Origin: Thiobacillus sp. 63-78
GTDB lineage: Bacteria; Pseudomonadota; Gammaproteobacteria; Burkholderiales; Thiobacillaceae
DNA length: 64,000 nt
NCBI GenBank assembly: GCA_001899765.1
Contig: MKWM01000011.1
Coordinates: 159,422-223,421 of the forward strand
Direction of reading: 5' to 3'
The notes beneath the pieces are model-generated. The model was not told the DNA's origin, ran no database searches, and saw nothing but the letters and a program-made list of their open reading frames with translations. Shown here piece after piece: positions 35,777 to 46,008 of the stretch (its first letter is position 1; each line of letters opens with the position of its first letter). Both the position numbers and the translations under genes were made by a program.

Positions 35777-35916
35777 CGGCACGGGGCGGGTGCGCGGGCT
35801 CGCTGCGGGGCAGAGGCGTAATAGTACCCGCCCGCGCGTCCAATCCGGGTGGCCAGGGTGCCGAGGCGGCGGCGGGTCGTCCAGCCAGCCAGCACCTGCT
35901 TATTGCGGCGATCTCT

Positions 35917-36171
35917 TCATGCGCGCAGCCGCACCCGCCGCTCCACCGTCAGCACCTCGCCCGCCGCGTCGACCACCGCATACAGCCTCGGTTGCGGACG
36001 CCCCGCCCAGGACGGGGCGGGCGCGGGGCTGTCCAGGTACACCACGCGGGCGCCGTCGAACTGCTTTTCGACCTGGCCGCGGGCGAGCAGATCGTTGAGA
36101 GTGGCGATGGAAATCCCGCGCTGCTTCATGCGGCTGAAGGCGAGCGGGCTGATTTTTCCAAGTTTCATCAT
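35917..36171 (-). CDS. DUF4258-like small protein divergent from lexA
   Basis: 84 residues (ATG 36171 or 36168) with AGGAG nine to twelve bases upstream. [21 protein letters not shown] and the closing [19 protein letters not shown] match the DUF4258 pattern (small RNase-toxin-like folds). The start is 64 bp from a LexA box shared with lexA, so it is likely SOS-controlled. No antitoxin is visible beside it. Confidence 0.7.
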   Translation of the reverse strand: MMKLGKISPLAFSRMKQRGISIATLNDLLARGQVEKQFDGARVVYLDSPAPAPSWAGRPQPRLYAVVDAAGEVLTVERRVRLRA

Positions 36172-36234
36172 GAGGCTTCTCCTGCGTGCGTATGGCGTTT
36201 TCCGGATCCGGTATTTATACTGGTTACACACACA

Positions 36235-36250
36235 CTGTACATGCATACAG
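36235..36250. promoter_or_regulatory. LexA box
   Basis: CTGT ACATGCAT ACAG, the CTGT-N8-ACAG consensus without mismatch, 18 bp before the lexA start and 64 bp before the divergent DUF4258 gene. Confidence 0.92.
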
Positions 36251-36267
36251 TATCCGGAGGAAGCCCC

Positions 36268-36870
36268 ATGCGTGACCTGACCCGCCGCCAGGAAGAAATT
36301 TTCAAGCTCATCCGCGAGTGGATCGAGACCACCGGCCTGCCGCCGACGCGCGCGGAGATTGCGCAGCGCTTCGGCTTCAGTTCGCCGAACGCCGCCGAGC
36401 AGCATCTCAAGGCGCTGGCGAAAAAAGGCGTGCTGGAACTGGTGCCGGGGGCGTCGCGCGGCATCCGCCTTGCGGACGGCGGCGGCCTGCCGCTCGTCGG
36501 CCAGGTGGCGGCGGGCAGTCCGATCCTGGCGCAGGAGAACATCGAGCGGCACTACCAGCTCGACGCCGCCCTGTTTTCACCGCGCGCGGATTACCTGCTC
36601 AAGGTGCGCGGCATGAGCATGAAGGACGCCGGCATCCTCGACGGCGATCTGCTTGCGGTGCATCGCAGCGCCGAAGCCAGGGCTGGGCAGGTGGTGGTGG
36701 CGCGCATCGGCGACGAGGTCACGGTGAAGCGCTTCCAGAAACGAGGCCACACGGTGCGGCTCTTGCCGGAAAACCCTGATTTCGAGCCGATCGCGGTCGA
36801 CCTGGCGCGTCAGGATTTCGCGATCGAAGGCATCGCGGTCGGGGTGATACGCAATGGAAATGGCTGGTGA
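36268..36870 (+). CDS. lexA: SOS repressor LexA
   Basis: 200 residues from ATG 36268, with CGGAGGA upstream. The winged-helix N-terminus is [29 protein letters not shown] with [14 protein letters not shown] as recognition part. The Ala-Gly self-cleavage site is in VAAGSPI, catalytic Ser in [10 protein letters not shown] and Lys in DEVTVKRF. It represses its own gene through the box at 36235. suhB is convergent, 17 bp downstream. Confidence 0.96.
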   Translation: MRDLTRRQEEIFKLIREWIETTGLPPTRAEIAQRFGFSSPNAAEQHLKALAKKGVLELVPGASRGIRLADGGGLPLVGQVAAGSPILAQENIERHYQLDAALFSPRADYLLKVRGMSMKDAGILDGDLLAVHRSAEARAGQVVVARIGDEVTVKRFQKRGHTVRLLPENPDFEPIAVDLARQDFAIEGIAVGVIRNGNGW

Positions 36871-36887
36871 GCAGGCGGGCGAACGGG

Positions 36888-37694
36888 TCAGGTCTTGAGA
36901 TCCGGCGGCAGATGCGGGGCAATGACCTGGAGCATCTGGCCGAATATTTTCGGGCTGGCGGCGACGATATTGCCGGATTCAAGGAAGCCTTCGTCGCCCA
37001 TGAAGTTGCCGACCAGGGCGCCGGCTTCCTGCGCGATCAGGCTGCCGGCGGCGATGTCCCACGGGCTCAGGCGCATTTCCCAGAAGCCGTCGTAGCGGCC
37101 GCACGCGACGTAACACAAGTCAAGCGCGGCGGAACCGGGGCGGCGCAGCCCCGAGGTGGCGTGCATCATGTCGCGGAACATGTTGAGGTAGGCTTCGGCG
37201 AAGCTGAAATCGCGGAAGGGGAAGCCGGTGCCGATCAGGCATTCGGAAAGTTTGCTGCGCTTGCTGGCGCGGATGCGGCGGTCATTGAGCAGGGCACCGC
37301 GGCCGCGGGAGGCGGTGAAAAGCTCGTTGCGTGCCGGATCGTAGACCACGGCCTGGGTGATCTGGCCCTTGTGTTTGAGGGCGATTGAAACGGAATACTG
37401 CTGCAGGCCATGCAGGAAGTTGGTCGTGCCGTCCAGCGGGTCGATGATCCACTCGTAGTCCTCGCCATTTTTGGCATCGGCGGCGCCGGACTCCTCTGCT
37501 AAAATCCCGTGGTTTGGGTAGGCGCCGAGCAAGGTTTCGATGATGGCACGCTCGGCCATCTGGTCGACTTCGCTGACGTAATCACGGTCCTGTTTGCTCC
37601 GTACGGTGAGCTGGTCGAGATCGAGCGAGGCGCGATTGATGATCGCCCCGGCTTTGCGAGCGGCTTTCACCGCCGTATTGAGCATGGGATGCAT
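36888..37694 (-). CDS. suhB: Inositol-1-monophosphatase SuhB
   Basis: 268 residues. Metal sites are visible: EESG near residue 68, [15 protein letters not shown] near 82 and the C-terminal [14 protein letters not shown]. SuhB dephosphorylates inositol-1-phosphate and in E. coli also joins rRNA antitermination complexes. It is divergent from trmJ with a 45-bp gap. Confidence 0.96.
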   Translation of the reverse strand: MHPMLNTAVKAARKAGAIINRASLDLDQLTVRSKQDRDYVSEVDQMAERAIIETLLGAYPNHGILAEESGAADAKNGEDYEWIIDPLDGTTNFLHGLQQYSVSIALKHKGQITQAVVYDPARNELFTASRGRGALLNDRRIRASKRSKLSECLIGTGFPFRDFSFAEAYLNMFRDMMHATSGLRRPGSAALDLCYVACGRYDGFWEMRLSPWDIAAGSLIAQEAGALVGNFMGDEGFLESGNIVAASPKIFGQMLQVIAPHLPPDLKT

Positions 37695-37739
37695 GATGTC
37701 TGGCTATGGATTCAAAGAACGAGCCGCCTATTTTACTGG

Positions 37740-38504
37740 ATGACCACAGCCGATCCTCAACTTCTCGCCAATATTCGTATCGTTCTGACACGCACCAGCC
37801 ATCCCGGCAACATTGGCGCGGCGGCACGGGCGATGAAGACAATGGAGCTCACCCGGCTCTATCTGGTCGATCCTGCCGTGTTTCCCAACAGCCAGGCCGA
37901 CGCCATGGCGTCGGGCGCGGCCGACCTGCTGACGCAGGCAACGGTATGCGCCACGCTGGCCGAGGCGCTCGCCGACGCCACGTTCGCACTCGGCGTGACG
38001 GCACGCCGGCGCGACATCGCGTTCGAAGTGCTGACCCCGCCCGAGGCCTCGATTCGTCTGTTGGCCGAAGCGCAGGCCGGCCCGGTGGCGCTGGTGTTCG
38101 GCAACGAAACCAGCGGCCTGTCGAATGAGGAGCTAAGCCTCTGCCAGGGGCTGGTCACGATCGCGGCCAACCCGGCATACAGTTCGCTCAACCTGGCGGC
38201 AGCGGTTCAGGTCTTGAGCCATGAAATCCGTCAGACCTGGCTGGGGCATGCGAGTTGGCCCAAAGCGGAACTGGATGCGGCGACGGGTGATGAAATGGAA
38301 CGCTTCTACGGCCATCTGGAAACCGCATTGGCCGAACTGGAATTCCTCAATCCCGGTTCGCCCGGCAAGCTGATGCTGAAACTGCGGCGCCTGTTTGCGC
38401 GCACCCGGCTGGCGAAGGAGGAAGTGAACATTTTGCGCGGCATCCTGACGGCGGCGCAGGAAGCTAAACAGAAGGCACATGGCACGCGGAACCACGGTGC
38501 ATAA
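37740..38504 (+). CDS. trmJ: tRNA (cytidine/uridine-2'-O-)-methyltransferase TrmJ
   Basis: 254 residues from ATG 37740. The SPOUT knot motifs are NIRIVLTRTSHPGNIGAAARAM, ALVFGNETSGLSNEEL and the C-terminal YSSLNLAAAVQVLSHE. TrmJ methylates position 32 of several tRNAs. In gammaproteobacteria the gene often precedes iscR; here cysE lies between. The stop codon overlaps the first IscR-type site. Confidence 0.95.
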   Translation: MTTADPQLLANIRIVLTRTSHPGNIGAAARAMKTMELTRLYLVDPAVFPNSQADAMASGAADLLTQATVCATLAEALADATFALGVTARRRDIAFEVLTPPEASIRLLAEAQAGPVALVFGNETSGLSNEELSLCQGLVTIAANPAYSSLNLAAAVQVLSHEIRQTWLGHASWPKAELDAATGDEMERFYGHLETALAELEFLNPGSPGKLMLKLRRLFARTRLAKEEVNILRGILTAAQEAKQKAHGTRNHGA

Positions 38505-38528
38505 TAGTTGACTAAAATACTCGGATAA
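38504..38528 (+). promoter_or_regulatory. IscR type 1-like site before cysE
   Basis: ATAGTTGACT AAAAT A followed by CTCGGATAA fits the 25-bp IscR type 1 pattern (ATASYYGACTRWWWYAGTC...) at about 22 positions. It lies 16 bp before cysE. Confidence 0.65.
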
Positions 38529-38543
38529 AGCATTCTCAAACGC

Positions 38544-39302
38544 ATGAATCTGTTCAGCCAATTCAAGGAAGACATCGCCGTCGTGTTCGACCGGGATCCG
38601 GCGGCGCGCACGACCTTCGAGGTCGTCACGACCTACCCCGGCTTCCACGCGATGGTGATCCACCGTCTGGCGCACAAGCTGTGGCGCATGGAATGGAAAT
38701 GGCTGGCGCGCTTCACCTCGCATATCGGCCGCTGGCTCACCGGCATCGAGATCCACCCGGGCGCCACCATCGGCCGCCGCGTCTTCATCGACCACGGCAT
38801 GGGGGTGGTGGTGGGCGAGACGGCGGAAATCGGCGATGACTGCACGCTGTATCACGGGGTGACGCTCGGCGGCACCTCATGGAACAAGGGCAAGCGCCAT
38901 CCGACCCTGATGCCCGGCGTGGTGGTCGGCGCGGGCGCCAAGATCCTGGGTCCGATCACCATCGGCTCGAATGCCCGCGTGGGCTCCAACGCCGTGGTGG
39001 TGAAGGATGTGCCGGACAATGCGACGGCGGTGGGCATCCCGGCGCGTATTCTGGACAGCGCAGCCGAAAAGCAGCGTAACCAGCAAGCGGAAAAACTCGG
39101 ATTCTCGGCCTATGCCATTTCAGCCGACATGAACGATCCGATGGTGAAAGCGATCCACGGCCTGGTCGACCATTCGGCGCATATCGATCACCGTCTGGAG
39201 ATGATCATGGCGCAACTGCAGAAGCTGGGGATGGCGTTGCCGATGGATCAGGACAAGCCCGACGATTTCGACCCGAACTATTTGAACAAAATAGTTGACT
39301 GA
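38544..39302 (+). CDS. cysE: Serine O-acetyltransferase CysE
   Basis: 252 residues. The left-handed beta-helix with hexapeptide repeats holds [35 protein letters not shown] and [19 protein letters not shown]. It makes O-acetylserine for cysteine, the sulfur source of IscS. The C-terminus is longer than in the minimal form, ending [10 protein letters not shown]. It sits directly before iscR, an order common in betaproteobacteria. Confidence 0.96.
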   Translation: MNLFSQFKEDIAVVFDRDPAARTTFEVVTTYPGFHAMVIHRLAHKLWRMEWKWLARFTSHIGRWLTGIEIHPGATIGRRVFIDHGMGVVVGETAEIGDDCTLYHGVTLGGTSWNKGKRHPTLMPGVVVGAGAKILGPITIGSNARVGSNAVVVKDVPDNATAVGIPARILDSAAEKQRNQQAEKLGFSAYAISADMNDPMVKAIHGLVDHSAHIDHRLEMIMAQLQKLGMALPMDQDKPDDFDPNYLNKIVD

Positions 39303-39343
39303 ATTGCTAAGGTAAGCAATAGTTGACTAAATTGCTCGGGAAT
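39291..39343 (+). promoter_or_regulatory. Tandem IscR type 1-like sites before iscR
   Basis: Two copies beginning ATAGTTGACT, at 39291-39315 (overlapping the cysE stop) and 39319-39343 (with CTCGGGAAT), share their half sites with the cysE site at 38504. A 28-bp period puts them on nearly the same DNA face two and a half turns apart. Confidence 0.7.
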
Positions 39344-39378
39344 TTTATAGTTCGAGCGACATTTCAGGAGAACGAGCC

Positions 39379-39840
39379 ATGAGATTGACCACCAAGGGTA
39401 GATTCGCTGTCACCGCCATGCTGGATCTGGCCCTGCGCGGCGGCAAAAGTCCGGTGACGCTGGCCGGAATCAGCGAGCGCCAGGACATATCCCTGTCGTA
39501 TCTGGAGCAGCTTTTCAGCCGCCTGCGCCGGCATGAACTGGTCGAAAGCGTGCGCGGACCGGGTGGGGGTTATTATCTCGCCCGCGCGCTCGATGATGTC
39601 AGCGTCGCCGACATCATCCGGGCGGTGGATGAACCCATCGACGCCACCCAGTGCGGCGGCAAGGAAAACTGCCACGACGAGCACCGCTGCCTGACGCATG
39701 ACTTGTGGACCGGACTCAACGCCCATATCTACGATTACCTGGACAACGTCACGCTGGCCGCGCTGGTGGCCAAGCAGGACGAGTGCAAGGACAAGGTGAT
39801 GCAGGACCGCCGCGCATCGAAGATGACGCTGGTTGCTTGA
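39379..39840 (+). CDS. iscR: Iron-sulfur cluster regulator IscR
   Basis: 153 residues of the Rrf2 family. The winged-helix N-terminus is [19 protein letters not shown] with [20 protein letters not shown]. Three Cys for the 2Fe-2S cluster are in [13 protein letters not shown]. The holo form represses isc through type 1 sites. ATG 39379 follows AGGAGAACG. Confidence 0.96.
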   Translation: MRLTTKGRFAVTAMLDLALRGGKSPVTLAGISERQDISLSYLEQLFSRLRRHELVESVRGPGGGYYLARALDDVSVADIIRAVDEPIDATQCGGKENCHDEHRCLTHDLWTGLNAHIYDYLDNVTLAALVAKQDECKDKVMQDRRASKMTLVA

Positions 39841-39862
39841 ACGACTCAATCAGGACAGACAA

Positions 39863-41071
39863 ATGAAAACACTGTATTTCGATTACTCCGCCACCACGCC
39901 GGTCGATCCCCGTGTGGCTGAAAAGATGATTCCTTATCTGACCGAGCATTTCGGCAACCCGGCGTCGCGTTCCCATCCGTTTGGCTGGGAAGCTGAAAAG
40001 GCAGTGGAAGACGCGCGTGCCCAGGTGGCTGCGCTGGTTGGCGCCGACGCCAAGGAAATCGTGTTCACTTCCGGTGCCACCGAATCGAACAACCTCGCCA
40101 TCAAGGGCGCGGGACATTTCTACTCGGCCACCAAGGGCAAGCACATCATTACCGTGCGCACCGAACACAAGGCCGTCCTCGACACCGTGCGCGAAATGGA
40201 ACGCCAGGGCTTCGAGGCGACCTATCTGAACGTCAAGGAAAACGGCCTGCTCGATCTGGATGAATTCCGTGCTGCGATTCGCCCCGACACCGTGCTGGCG
40301 TCGGTGATGGCGGTCAACAATGAAATCGGCGTGATCCAGGATATCGAGGCCCTTGGCCGGATCTGCCGTGAAAAAGGCGTGGTCTTTCATGTCGATGCCG
40401 CGCAGGCGACCGGCAAGATGCCGATCGATCTGGCCAAGCTGCCGGTCGACCTGATGTCGTTCTCGGCGCACAAGACCTATGGCCCCAAGGGGATCGGCGC
40501 GCTGTACGTACGCCGCAAGCCGCGCATCCGCCTGGAAGCACAGATGCACGGCGGCGGCCACGAGCGCGGCATGCGCTCGGGTACCCTGGCGACGCATCAG
40601 ATCGTCGGCATGGGCGAAGCCTTCCGTATCGCCCGCGAAGAAATGGCGACCGAGAACGAGCGCATCCGCATGCTGCGCGACCGTCTCTACAACGGCCTCA
40701 AGGACATCGAGGAAGTACATCTGAACGGCGACATGGAGCAGCGTGTGCCGCACAACCTCAACGTCAGCTTCAACTTCGTCGAGGGCGAGTCGCTCATCAT
40801 GGCGATCAAGGATCTGGCGGTGTCTTCGGGTTCCGCCTGCACCTCGGCCAGCCTCGAGCCGTCCTACGTGCTGCGCGCGCTGGGCCGCAGCGACGAACTG
40901 GCACACAGCTCGATCCGCTTCTCCATCGGCCGCTTCACTACCGAGGAAGAAGTCGATTACGCCATCAAGCTGCTGCACGAGAAGATCGGCAAGCTGCGCG
41001 AGCTGTCCCCGCTGTGGGAAATGTTCAAGGAAGGCGTCGACCTGAATTCCGTGCAGTGGGCTGCACATTGA
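39863..41071 (+). CDS. iscS: Cysteine desulfurase IscS
   Basis: 402 residues from ATG 39863. PLP-binding Lys lies in [16 protein letters not shown], the catalytic Cys loop in [21 protein letters not shown]. The start [12 protein letters not shown] is typical. It takes sulfur from cysteine for IscU, TusA and others. Confidence 0.97.
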   Translation: MKTLYFDYSATTPVDPRVAEKMIPYLTEHFGNPASRSHPFGWEAEKAVEDARAQVAALVGADAKEIVFTSGATESNNLAIKGAGHFYSATKGKHIITVRTEHKAVLDTVREMERQGFEATYLNVKENGLLDLDEFRAAIRPDTVLASVMAVNNEIGVIQDIEALGRICREKGVVFHVDAAQATGKMPIDLAKLPVDLMSFSAHKTYGPKGIGALYVRRKPRIRLEAQMHGGGHERGMRSGTLATHQIVGMGEAFRIAREEMATENERIRMLRDRLYNGLKDIEEVHLNGDMEQRVPHNLNVSFNFVEGESLIMAIKDLAVSSGSACTSASLEPSYVLRALGRSDELAHSSIRFSIGRFTTEEEVDYAIKLLHEKIGKLRELSPLWEMFKEGVDLNSVQWAAH

Positions 41072-41075
41072 TTTT

Positions 41076-41185
41076 AGGGGCCAGGATTCAGGGATCAGGA
41101 TTCAGGGAATGTACGGCCTGTGGCCGCGCCAAATTGAAAAGCGCGAAGCACTGTCCCTGACCCCTGGCCCCTGAATCCTGACCCC
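41076..41185 (-). repeat. Long inverted intergenic repeat, family A copy 2
   Basis: Left arm AGGGGCCAGGATTCAGGGAT and onward (41076-41108) pairs with TCCCTGACCCCTGGCCCCTG and onward (41154-41185). The right arm reversed matches the left arm of copy 1 at 6013 closely, so the copies point in opposite directions. It separates iscS from iscU inside the operon. Confidence 0.85.
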
Positions 41186-41208
41186 AAGCGACTGAAAGGA
41201 GCAATACC

Positions 41209-41595
41209 ATGTCTTACAGCGATAAAGTACTTGAGCATTACGAAAATCCTCGCAACGTGGGGTCTTTCACCAAGGATGACGATGGCGTCGGGACCGGCAT
41301 GGTCGGTGCGCCGGCCTGCGGCGACGTGATGAAATTGCAGATCAAGGTCGGTGCCGATGGGCGCATCGAGGATGCCAGGTTCAAGACCTACGGCTGCGGC
41401 TCGGCGATCGCCTCGTCCTCGCTGGTGACTGAATGGGTCAAGGGCAAGACGCTCGACCAGGCGATGGAAATCAAGAACACGGCCATTGCCGAGGAATTGG
41501 CGTTGCCGCCGGTGAAGATCCACTGCTCGATCCTGGCGGAAGACGCGATCAAGGCCGCGGTGGCTGACTACAAACAGAAAAAAGGTCTGGAGTAA
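41209..41595 (+). CDS. iscU: Iron-sulfur scaffold protein IscU
   Basis: 128 residues. Cluster Cys are in GAPACGDVMK, TYGCGSAIASSS and HCSILAEDAI; the HscA-binding LPPVK motif is present. AAAGGAGC precedes the ATG. It assembles 2Fe-2S clusters with IscS sulfur and passes them on with HscA/HscB. Confidence 0.97.
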   Translation: MSYSDKVLEHYENPRNVGSFTKDDDGVGTGMVGAPACGDVMKLQIKVGADGRIEDARFKTYGCGSAIASSSLVTEWVKGKTLDQAMEIKNTAIAEELALPPVKIHCSILAEDAIKAAVADYKQKKGLE

Positions 41596-41598
41596 GTG

Positions 41599-41922
41599 AT
41601 GGCGGTGACTCTGTCAGAACGTGCAGCGCGACACGTGGTCGACTATCTTGCCAAACGCGGCAAGGGGATCGGCATTCGTCTTGGCGTGCGTACCACCGGT
41701 TGTTCCGGGATGGCCTACAAGCTGGAGTTCGCCGATGAGACGCCCGAGGGCGATGAGGTGTTCACCAGTCGCGGCGTCACCGTGTTCGTCGATCCCAAGA
41801 GCCTGACCTATCTCGACGGCACCGAACTGGATTATGCACGCGAGGGCTTGAATGAAGGCTTCAAGTTCAACAACCCGAACGTCAAGAACGAGTGCGGCTG
41901 CGGCGAGTCGTTTAACGTTTGA
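41599..41922 (+). CDS. iscA: A-type iron-sulfur carrier IscA
   Basis: 107 residues. ATG 41599 is chosen over GTG 41596 for spacing from GGAG. The Cys triad is in [13 protein letters not shown] and the C-terminal ECGCGESF. It transfers clusters, mainly for 4Fe-4S targets. Confidence 0.96.
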   Translation: MAVTLSERAARHVVDYLAKRGKGIGIRLGVRTTGCSGMAYKLEFADETPEGDEVFTSRGVTVFVDPKSLTYLDGTELDYAREGLNEGFKFNNPNVKNECGCGESFNV

Positions 41923-42040
41923 TCGTTTCCCGGCCCGCCCCTGATCGGTAGCCGGGGTATTTTAAAGGCCCTGAGCCGCGCGTTATGACACGAAAGGGTG
42001 CGGCAAGCGCCAGCTTGGGCCCCGGTTCCAGCACCTGATC

Positions 42041-42568
42041 ATGGACTTTTCCCAGACCTACTTCGAGCTTTTCGGCCTGCCGCAATCCTACGCGCTGGAT
42101 CGGAACAGGCTCGATACTGCCTATCGTGAGCTGCAGAACACGGTGCATCCAGACCGTTTCGCCGCGCAGCCGGAAGCCGATCAACGGGTGGCGATGCAAT
42201 GGGCCACTCAAGTCAATGAGGCGTATCAGACGCTCAGACATTCGGTGAGCCGCGGCGTGTATCTGCTGAAACTGCAGGGAATCGATGCGTTCGATGCCGC
42301 CAACACCAAAATGGCTCCTGCTTTTCTGATGCGGCAGATTGAATGGCGCGAGGCGCTCGATGATGCGCGTAGCGAGAAGCGTATCGATGCACTGGATGCC
42401 TTGTCCGACGATTTGCGTGCCGAACATCGCCGCATCGAGGCGCACCTGGCTGAATTGATCGACCATGCGCATGACTTTGAAATGGCCTGCGAAGCTGTGC
42501 GCCAACTGCGTTTCATGGATAAACTCATCGCTGAAGCGGGCGACGTGTACGAAGAACTGGAAAGTTAA
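42041..42568 (+). CDS. hscB: Co-chaperone HscB
   Basis: 175 residues. The J-domain has NTVHPDRFA (HPD) after the FFELFGLPQSYALD-like start; the C-terminal three-helix part binds IscU. It stimulates the HscA ATPase. hscA follows at 3 bp. Confidence 0.95.
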   Translation: MDFSQTYFELFGLPQSYALDRNRLDTAYRELQNTVHPDRFAAQPEADQRVAMQWATQVNEAYQTLRHSVSRGVYLLKLQGIDAFDAANTKMAPAFLMRQIEWREALDDARSEKRIDALDALSDDLRAEHRRIEAHLAELIDHAHDFEMACEAVRQLRFMDKLIAEAGDVYEELES

Positions 42569-42571
42569 GAC

Positions 42572-44434
42572 ATGGCTCTCTTGCAGATTTCCGAACCCGG
42601 GCTCTCCACCGCGCCTCACCAGCATCGGCTGGCGGTCGGCATCGATCTCGGCACGACCAATTCGCTGGTGGCGACCGTGCGCTCCGGCCTGTCCGTCGTA
42701 CTGGACGATGAAACCGGCCATTCGTTGCTGCCTTCGGTCGTGCGCTATCACCCGGACTGCCGGGTGGACGTGGGCTACTCCGCGCAGTCTGCACAAAACA
42801 GCGATCCCCATAACACCATTGCATCGGTCAAGCGTTTCATGGGGCGCGGGATAACCGATATCGAGGATATCTCCAGCCTGCCGTATCGTTTCATCGATGC
42901 GCCCGGCATGGTCCAGTTGAAAACCGTCGCGGGCGTGAAAAGCCCCGTCGAGGTGTCGGCAGAAATCCTCAGGGCATTGCGCGGGCGCGCCGAAGCCGCC
43001 CTCGGCGGCGAACTGGTCGGCGCGGTGATCACCGTCCCGGCTTATTTCGACGATGCGCAGCGCCAGGCCACCAAGGACGCCGCGCAATTAGCCGGGCTCA
43101 ACGTGTTACGACTGCTCAACGAACCCACCGCGGCCGCGATCGCCTATGGCCTCGACAACGCGTCCGAAGGCGTCTACGCGGTGTACGACCTCGGTGGCGG
43201 CACCTTCGACATTTCCATCCTCAGATTGTCCAAGGGCGTATTCGAGGTACTGTCCACCCATGGCGATACCGCACTGGGCGGTGACGACTTCGATCAGCGC
43301 ATCTTCTGCTGGATGCTCGAGCAGGGCCGGTTTGCGCCGCTGTCGGCGGGCGATGCGCGGCTGCTGCTGACCAAGGCGCGCGACGCCAAGGAAGCACTGA
43401 CCGAACACCCCGACGTGCGCGTCACGGTCGTGCTGTCGACCGGCGAAATGATGGACGCGACGCTGACGCAGGCCGCGTTCAACGCCATGACGGCCAGCCT
43501 CGTCAACAAAACGCTGATTCCCATCCGCAAGGCGCTGCGCGACGCAGGGCTGGCCGCACACGAGATCAAGGGGGTCGTGATGGTTGGCGGCTCGACACGG
43601 ACACCCTGCGTGCGCCAGGCGGTCGCCGATTTCTTCAAGCAGACGCCTCTCACCAATCTCGACCCCGACAAGGTGGTCGCGCTGGGCGCCGCCATGCAGG
43701 CCGACGTGCTGGCCGGCAACCGGGCCGATGACGACTGGCTGCTGCTCGATGTCATCCCCCTGTCGCTGGGTCTCGAGACCATGGGCGGGCTGACCGAGAA
43801 AGTCATCCCGCGCAACACCACGATCCCCACCGCGCGGGCGCAGGATTTCACCACGTTCAAGGACGGCCAGACGGCGATGAGTGTCCACGTCCTGCAGGGC
43901 GAACGCGAACTGGCGTCCGACTGTCGCTCGCTTGCGCGTTTCGATCTGCGCGGCATTCCACCGATGGTCGCGGGGGCGGCGCGTATCCGCGTCACCTTCC
44001 AGGTCGATGCCGACGGGCTGCTGTCGGTGTCGGCACGCGAACAGAGCCGCGGCATCGAGGCGAGCGTGCAGGTCAAGCCTTCTTATGGTCTGAGCGACGA
44101 TGAAGTCACCCGCATGTTGAAGGATGCCTTCACTCACGCCAAGGACGACATGTATGCACGCGCGCTGAACGAGCAGATCGTCGATGCACAGGGCCTGATC
44201 GCGGCCATCCGCGCAGCCATGAGCGAAGATGCCGCACTGCTCGACGCGGGTGAAACCGAGGCGATCGAGGCCAGTATCGCCGGGCTTGAAAAGCTGATCG
44301 CGGGTCCCGATCATCAGGCCATCAAGCGTGGTATCGAAGCGCTGAATGCGGCCACTACCCAGTTTGCCCAGCGCCGCATGGACCAGAATGTGCGCAAGGC
44401 GATGGCCGGACAAAAACTGGAAACCTTCAACTGA
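42572..44434 (+). CDS. hscA: Fe-S chaperone HscA (Hsp70 family)
   Basis: 620 residues. Nucleotide-binding domain: [37 protein letters not shown]; substrate domain from about residue 390. It releases the cluster from IscU by binding its LPPVK loop. Tightly coupled with hscB. Confidence 0.96.
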   Translation: MALLQISEPGLSTAPHQHRLAVGIDLGTTNSLVATVRSGLSVVLDDETGHSLLPSVVRYHPDCRVDVGYSAQSAQNSDPHNTIASVKRFMGRGITDIEDISSLPYRFIDAPGMVQLKTVAGVKSPVEVSAEILRALRGRAEAALGGELVGAVITVPAYFDDAQRQATKDAAQLAGLNVLRLLNEPTAAAIAYGLDNASEGVYAVYDLGGGTFDISILRLSKGVFEVLSTHGDTALGGDDFDQRIFCWMLEQGRFAPLSAGDARLLLTKARDAKEALTEHPDVRVTVVLSTGEMMDATLTQAAFNAMTASLVNKTLIPIRKALRDAGLAAHEIKGVVMVGGSTRTPCVRQAVADFFKQTPLTNLDPDKVVALGAAMQADVLAGNRADDDWLLLDVIPLSLGLETMGGLTEKVIPRNTTIPTARAQDFTTFKDGQTAMSVHVLQGERELASDCRSLARFDLRGIPPMVAGAARIRVTFQVDADGLLSVSAREQSRGIEASVQVKPSYGLSDDEVTRMLKDAFTHAKDDMYARALNEQIVDAQGLIAAIRAAMSEDAALLDAGETEAIEASIAGLEKLIAGPDHQAIKRGIEALNAATTQFAQRRMDQNVRKAMAGQKLETFN

Positions 44435-44572
44435 TCACCGTGCAACGGATCATGTTGAATACCGATTCCACTACCCGCTGTACGTTCGTTTTCATCGCCA
44501 GCGGCCATTCGCATGCCGCCGCGATGCCGAGCCAATTCTCCCAAGCTGCCTGACCGGAACCTGAATCACATC

Positions 44573-44911
44573 ATGCCTCAACTCATCGTACTTCCTCATG
44601 TCGAACTCTGTCCGGAAGGGACCGTGATCGACGCCAAGCCTGGCGATACCATTTGCGATACACTGCTTGCCAATGGCGTCGAGATCGAGCACGCCTGCGA
44701 AAAATCATGCGCGTGTACAACCTGCCACGTCATCGTGCGCGAAGGATTCAATTCGCTGGAGTCCTCCACTGAAGAAGAGGATGATTTGCTGGACAAGGCC
44801 TGGGGGCTTGAGCCGCAGTCGCGGTTATCGTGCCAGGCGCGTGTGAAGGACAGCGACCTGGTGATCGAAATTCCAAAATACACCATCAATATGGTCAAGG
44901 AAGGACATTGA
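44573..44911 (+). CDS. fdx: 2Fe-2S ferredoxin of the isc operon
   Basis: 112 residues from ATG 44573. The cluster loop CEKSCACTTCHVIV and the later LSCQARV give four Cys ligands of an adrenodoxin-type ferredoxin. It supplies electrons for cluster assembly. The 138-bp gap before it holds no gene that I can support. Confidence 0.96.
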   Translation: MPQLIVLPHVELCPEGTVIDAKPGDTICDTLLANGVEIEHACEKSCACTTCHVIVREGFNSLESSTEEEDDLLDKAWGLEPQSRLSCQARVKDSDLVIEIPKYTINMVKEGH

Positions 44912-44912
44912 T

Positions 44913-45107
44913 ATGAAGTGGACGGACTCCCTCGACATCGCCATTGAACTCGCCGAGGCCCACCCCGAAATCGACCCGCGTACCATCCGCTTCACCGATC
45001 TGCACAACTGGGTGATGGAACTGCCTGATTTCGACGATGACCCGGATCATTCCGGCGAGAAGATTCTCGAAGCGATCCAGATGGCATGGATCGACGAAGT
45101 GAGTTGA
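44913..45107 (+). CDS. iscX: IscX (YfhJ) regulator of cluster assembly
   Basis: 64 residues: MKWTDSLDIAIELAEAHPEIDPRTIRFTDL (start) and the acidic LPDFDDDPDHSGEKILEAIQMAW, typical of IscX, which binds IscS and iron. One base after fdx; the last gene before the terminator. Confidence 0.95.
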   Translation: MKWTDSLDIAIELAEAHPEIDPRTIRFTDLHNWVMELPDFDDDPDHSGEKILEAIQMAWIDEVS

Positions 45108-45132
45108 TAGGCCCTGCGGACGCCAGGCAATG

Positions 45133-45159
45133 AAAAGGGGGCTTCCCGCCCCCTTTTTT
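45133..45159. terminator. Terminator between isc operon and outer-membrane protein gene
   Basis: GGGGGC TTCCC GCCCCC flanked by AAAA and TTTTTT. The symmetry lets it serve both converging transcripts. Confidence 0.93.
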
Positions 45160-45186
45160 CGTCGTGCTGATGGCGTTACGAATGCA

Positions 45187-45768
45187 TCAGAACTTGTAGA
45201 CCACGCCAGCGGAGATCAGGTCAACGTCGGCTTCGCCGGTGCCACCATTGAACGCGGGGCTACCGGCTTCGAAATAGCGCTCCCATTCCACGCGGAGCCC
45301 CACTGCCTTGGTGAAGTTGTACTGAGCCCCCACACCGGCGGACCAAACGATGTCCGTGTCTTCCGCACGGCCACTGGCGCCGGCGACGGCGCCTTTGACG
45401 TCGGTCTTCAGAAAGTTCATCCCGCCACGGGCGAGCAGGGTGAAGCTGGGATTCAGCGCATACGTTCCGAGTAGCTGCACGATGACGCCATGGGTGTCCC
45501 GCGTGCCCGCCGGCGCGCTGTAGTCGACCGTTCCCAAATCGACATAGCCGGCTTCCATGGAAATGTATTCGTTCACTTCCAGACCACCGTATGCCTTCCA
45601 GGCAGTGTCCGTCTTATCGCATGTGCCCGTGATGCAGGAATCCGTATTCGATTGCCCGGCGCTTGCGCCGAGGTAGGGCGCCAGCGTGAAATCGAAGAAA
45701 CCGGCCGATGCCGGGGTAGAAAGGGCCATCGCCGAGGCGATGGCAGCGGCGAAACGTATTGTGCGCAT
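45187..45768 (-). CDS. Outer-membrane beta-barrel protein, OmpA/OmpX-like
   Basis: 193 residues. Signal peptide MRTIRFAAAIASAMALSTPASA, then alternating strands with aromatic ends: YLGASAGQSN, YGGLEVNEYISMEAGYVDLG, ending ISAGVVYKF with C-terminal Phe for BAM recognition. Probably an eight-stranded barrel of the OMP_b-brl type. One disulfide is possible between the Cys of DSCITGTC. Its function is unknown. The 240-bp gap 45769-46008 holds its AT-rich promoter region and a CTGATCCG/CGGATCAG hairpin (45937-45956). Confidence 0.88.
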   Translation of the reverse strand: MRTIRFAAAIASAMALSTPASAGFFDFTLAPYLGASAGQSNTDSCITGTCDKTDTAWKAYGGLEVNEYISMEAGYVDLGTVDYSAPAGTRDTHGVIVQLLGTYALNPSFTLLARGGMNFLKTDVKGAVAGASGRAEDTDIVWSAGVGAQYNFTKAVGLRVEWERYFEAGSPAFNGGTGEADVDLISAGVVYKF

Positions 45769-46008
45769 TTTTTAACTCCTCCAGAAAAGATTTATTGTGA
45801 TGTTTGGCGAGCCCGTATCCGATGCAGCCCGAAACGATGGGGCTGGACAAGGCCGCTGAAAGATTAATTGATTTGATTGATTTTAGATAGTCGATAGCAT
45901 AGTGACGAACCGCAGGGCTTGCTCCCATTTTCTCCCTGATCCGTCATCGGATCAGGCCGGAAAACCCGCTTCGCTTCGTGCTAGACTGCCCAAAAAATTG
46001 AGGCAAGC

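Noticed and set aside
33281-35821. An 846-residue plus-strand frame
   Set aside because: It is antisense to the RHH antitoxin, ParE toxin and glycosyltransferase-like gene and has low-complexity Gly/Ala/Val composition.
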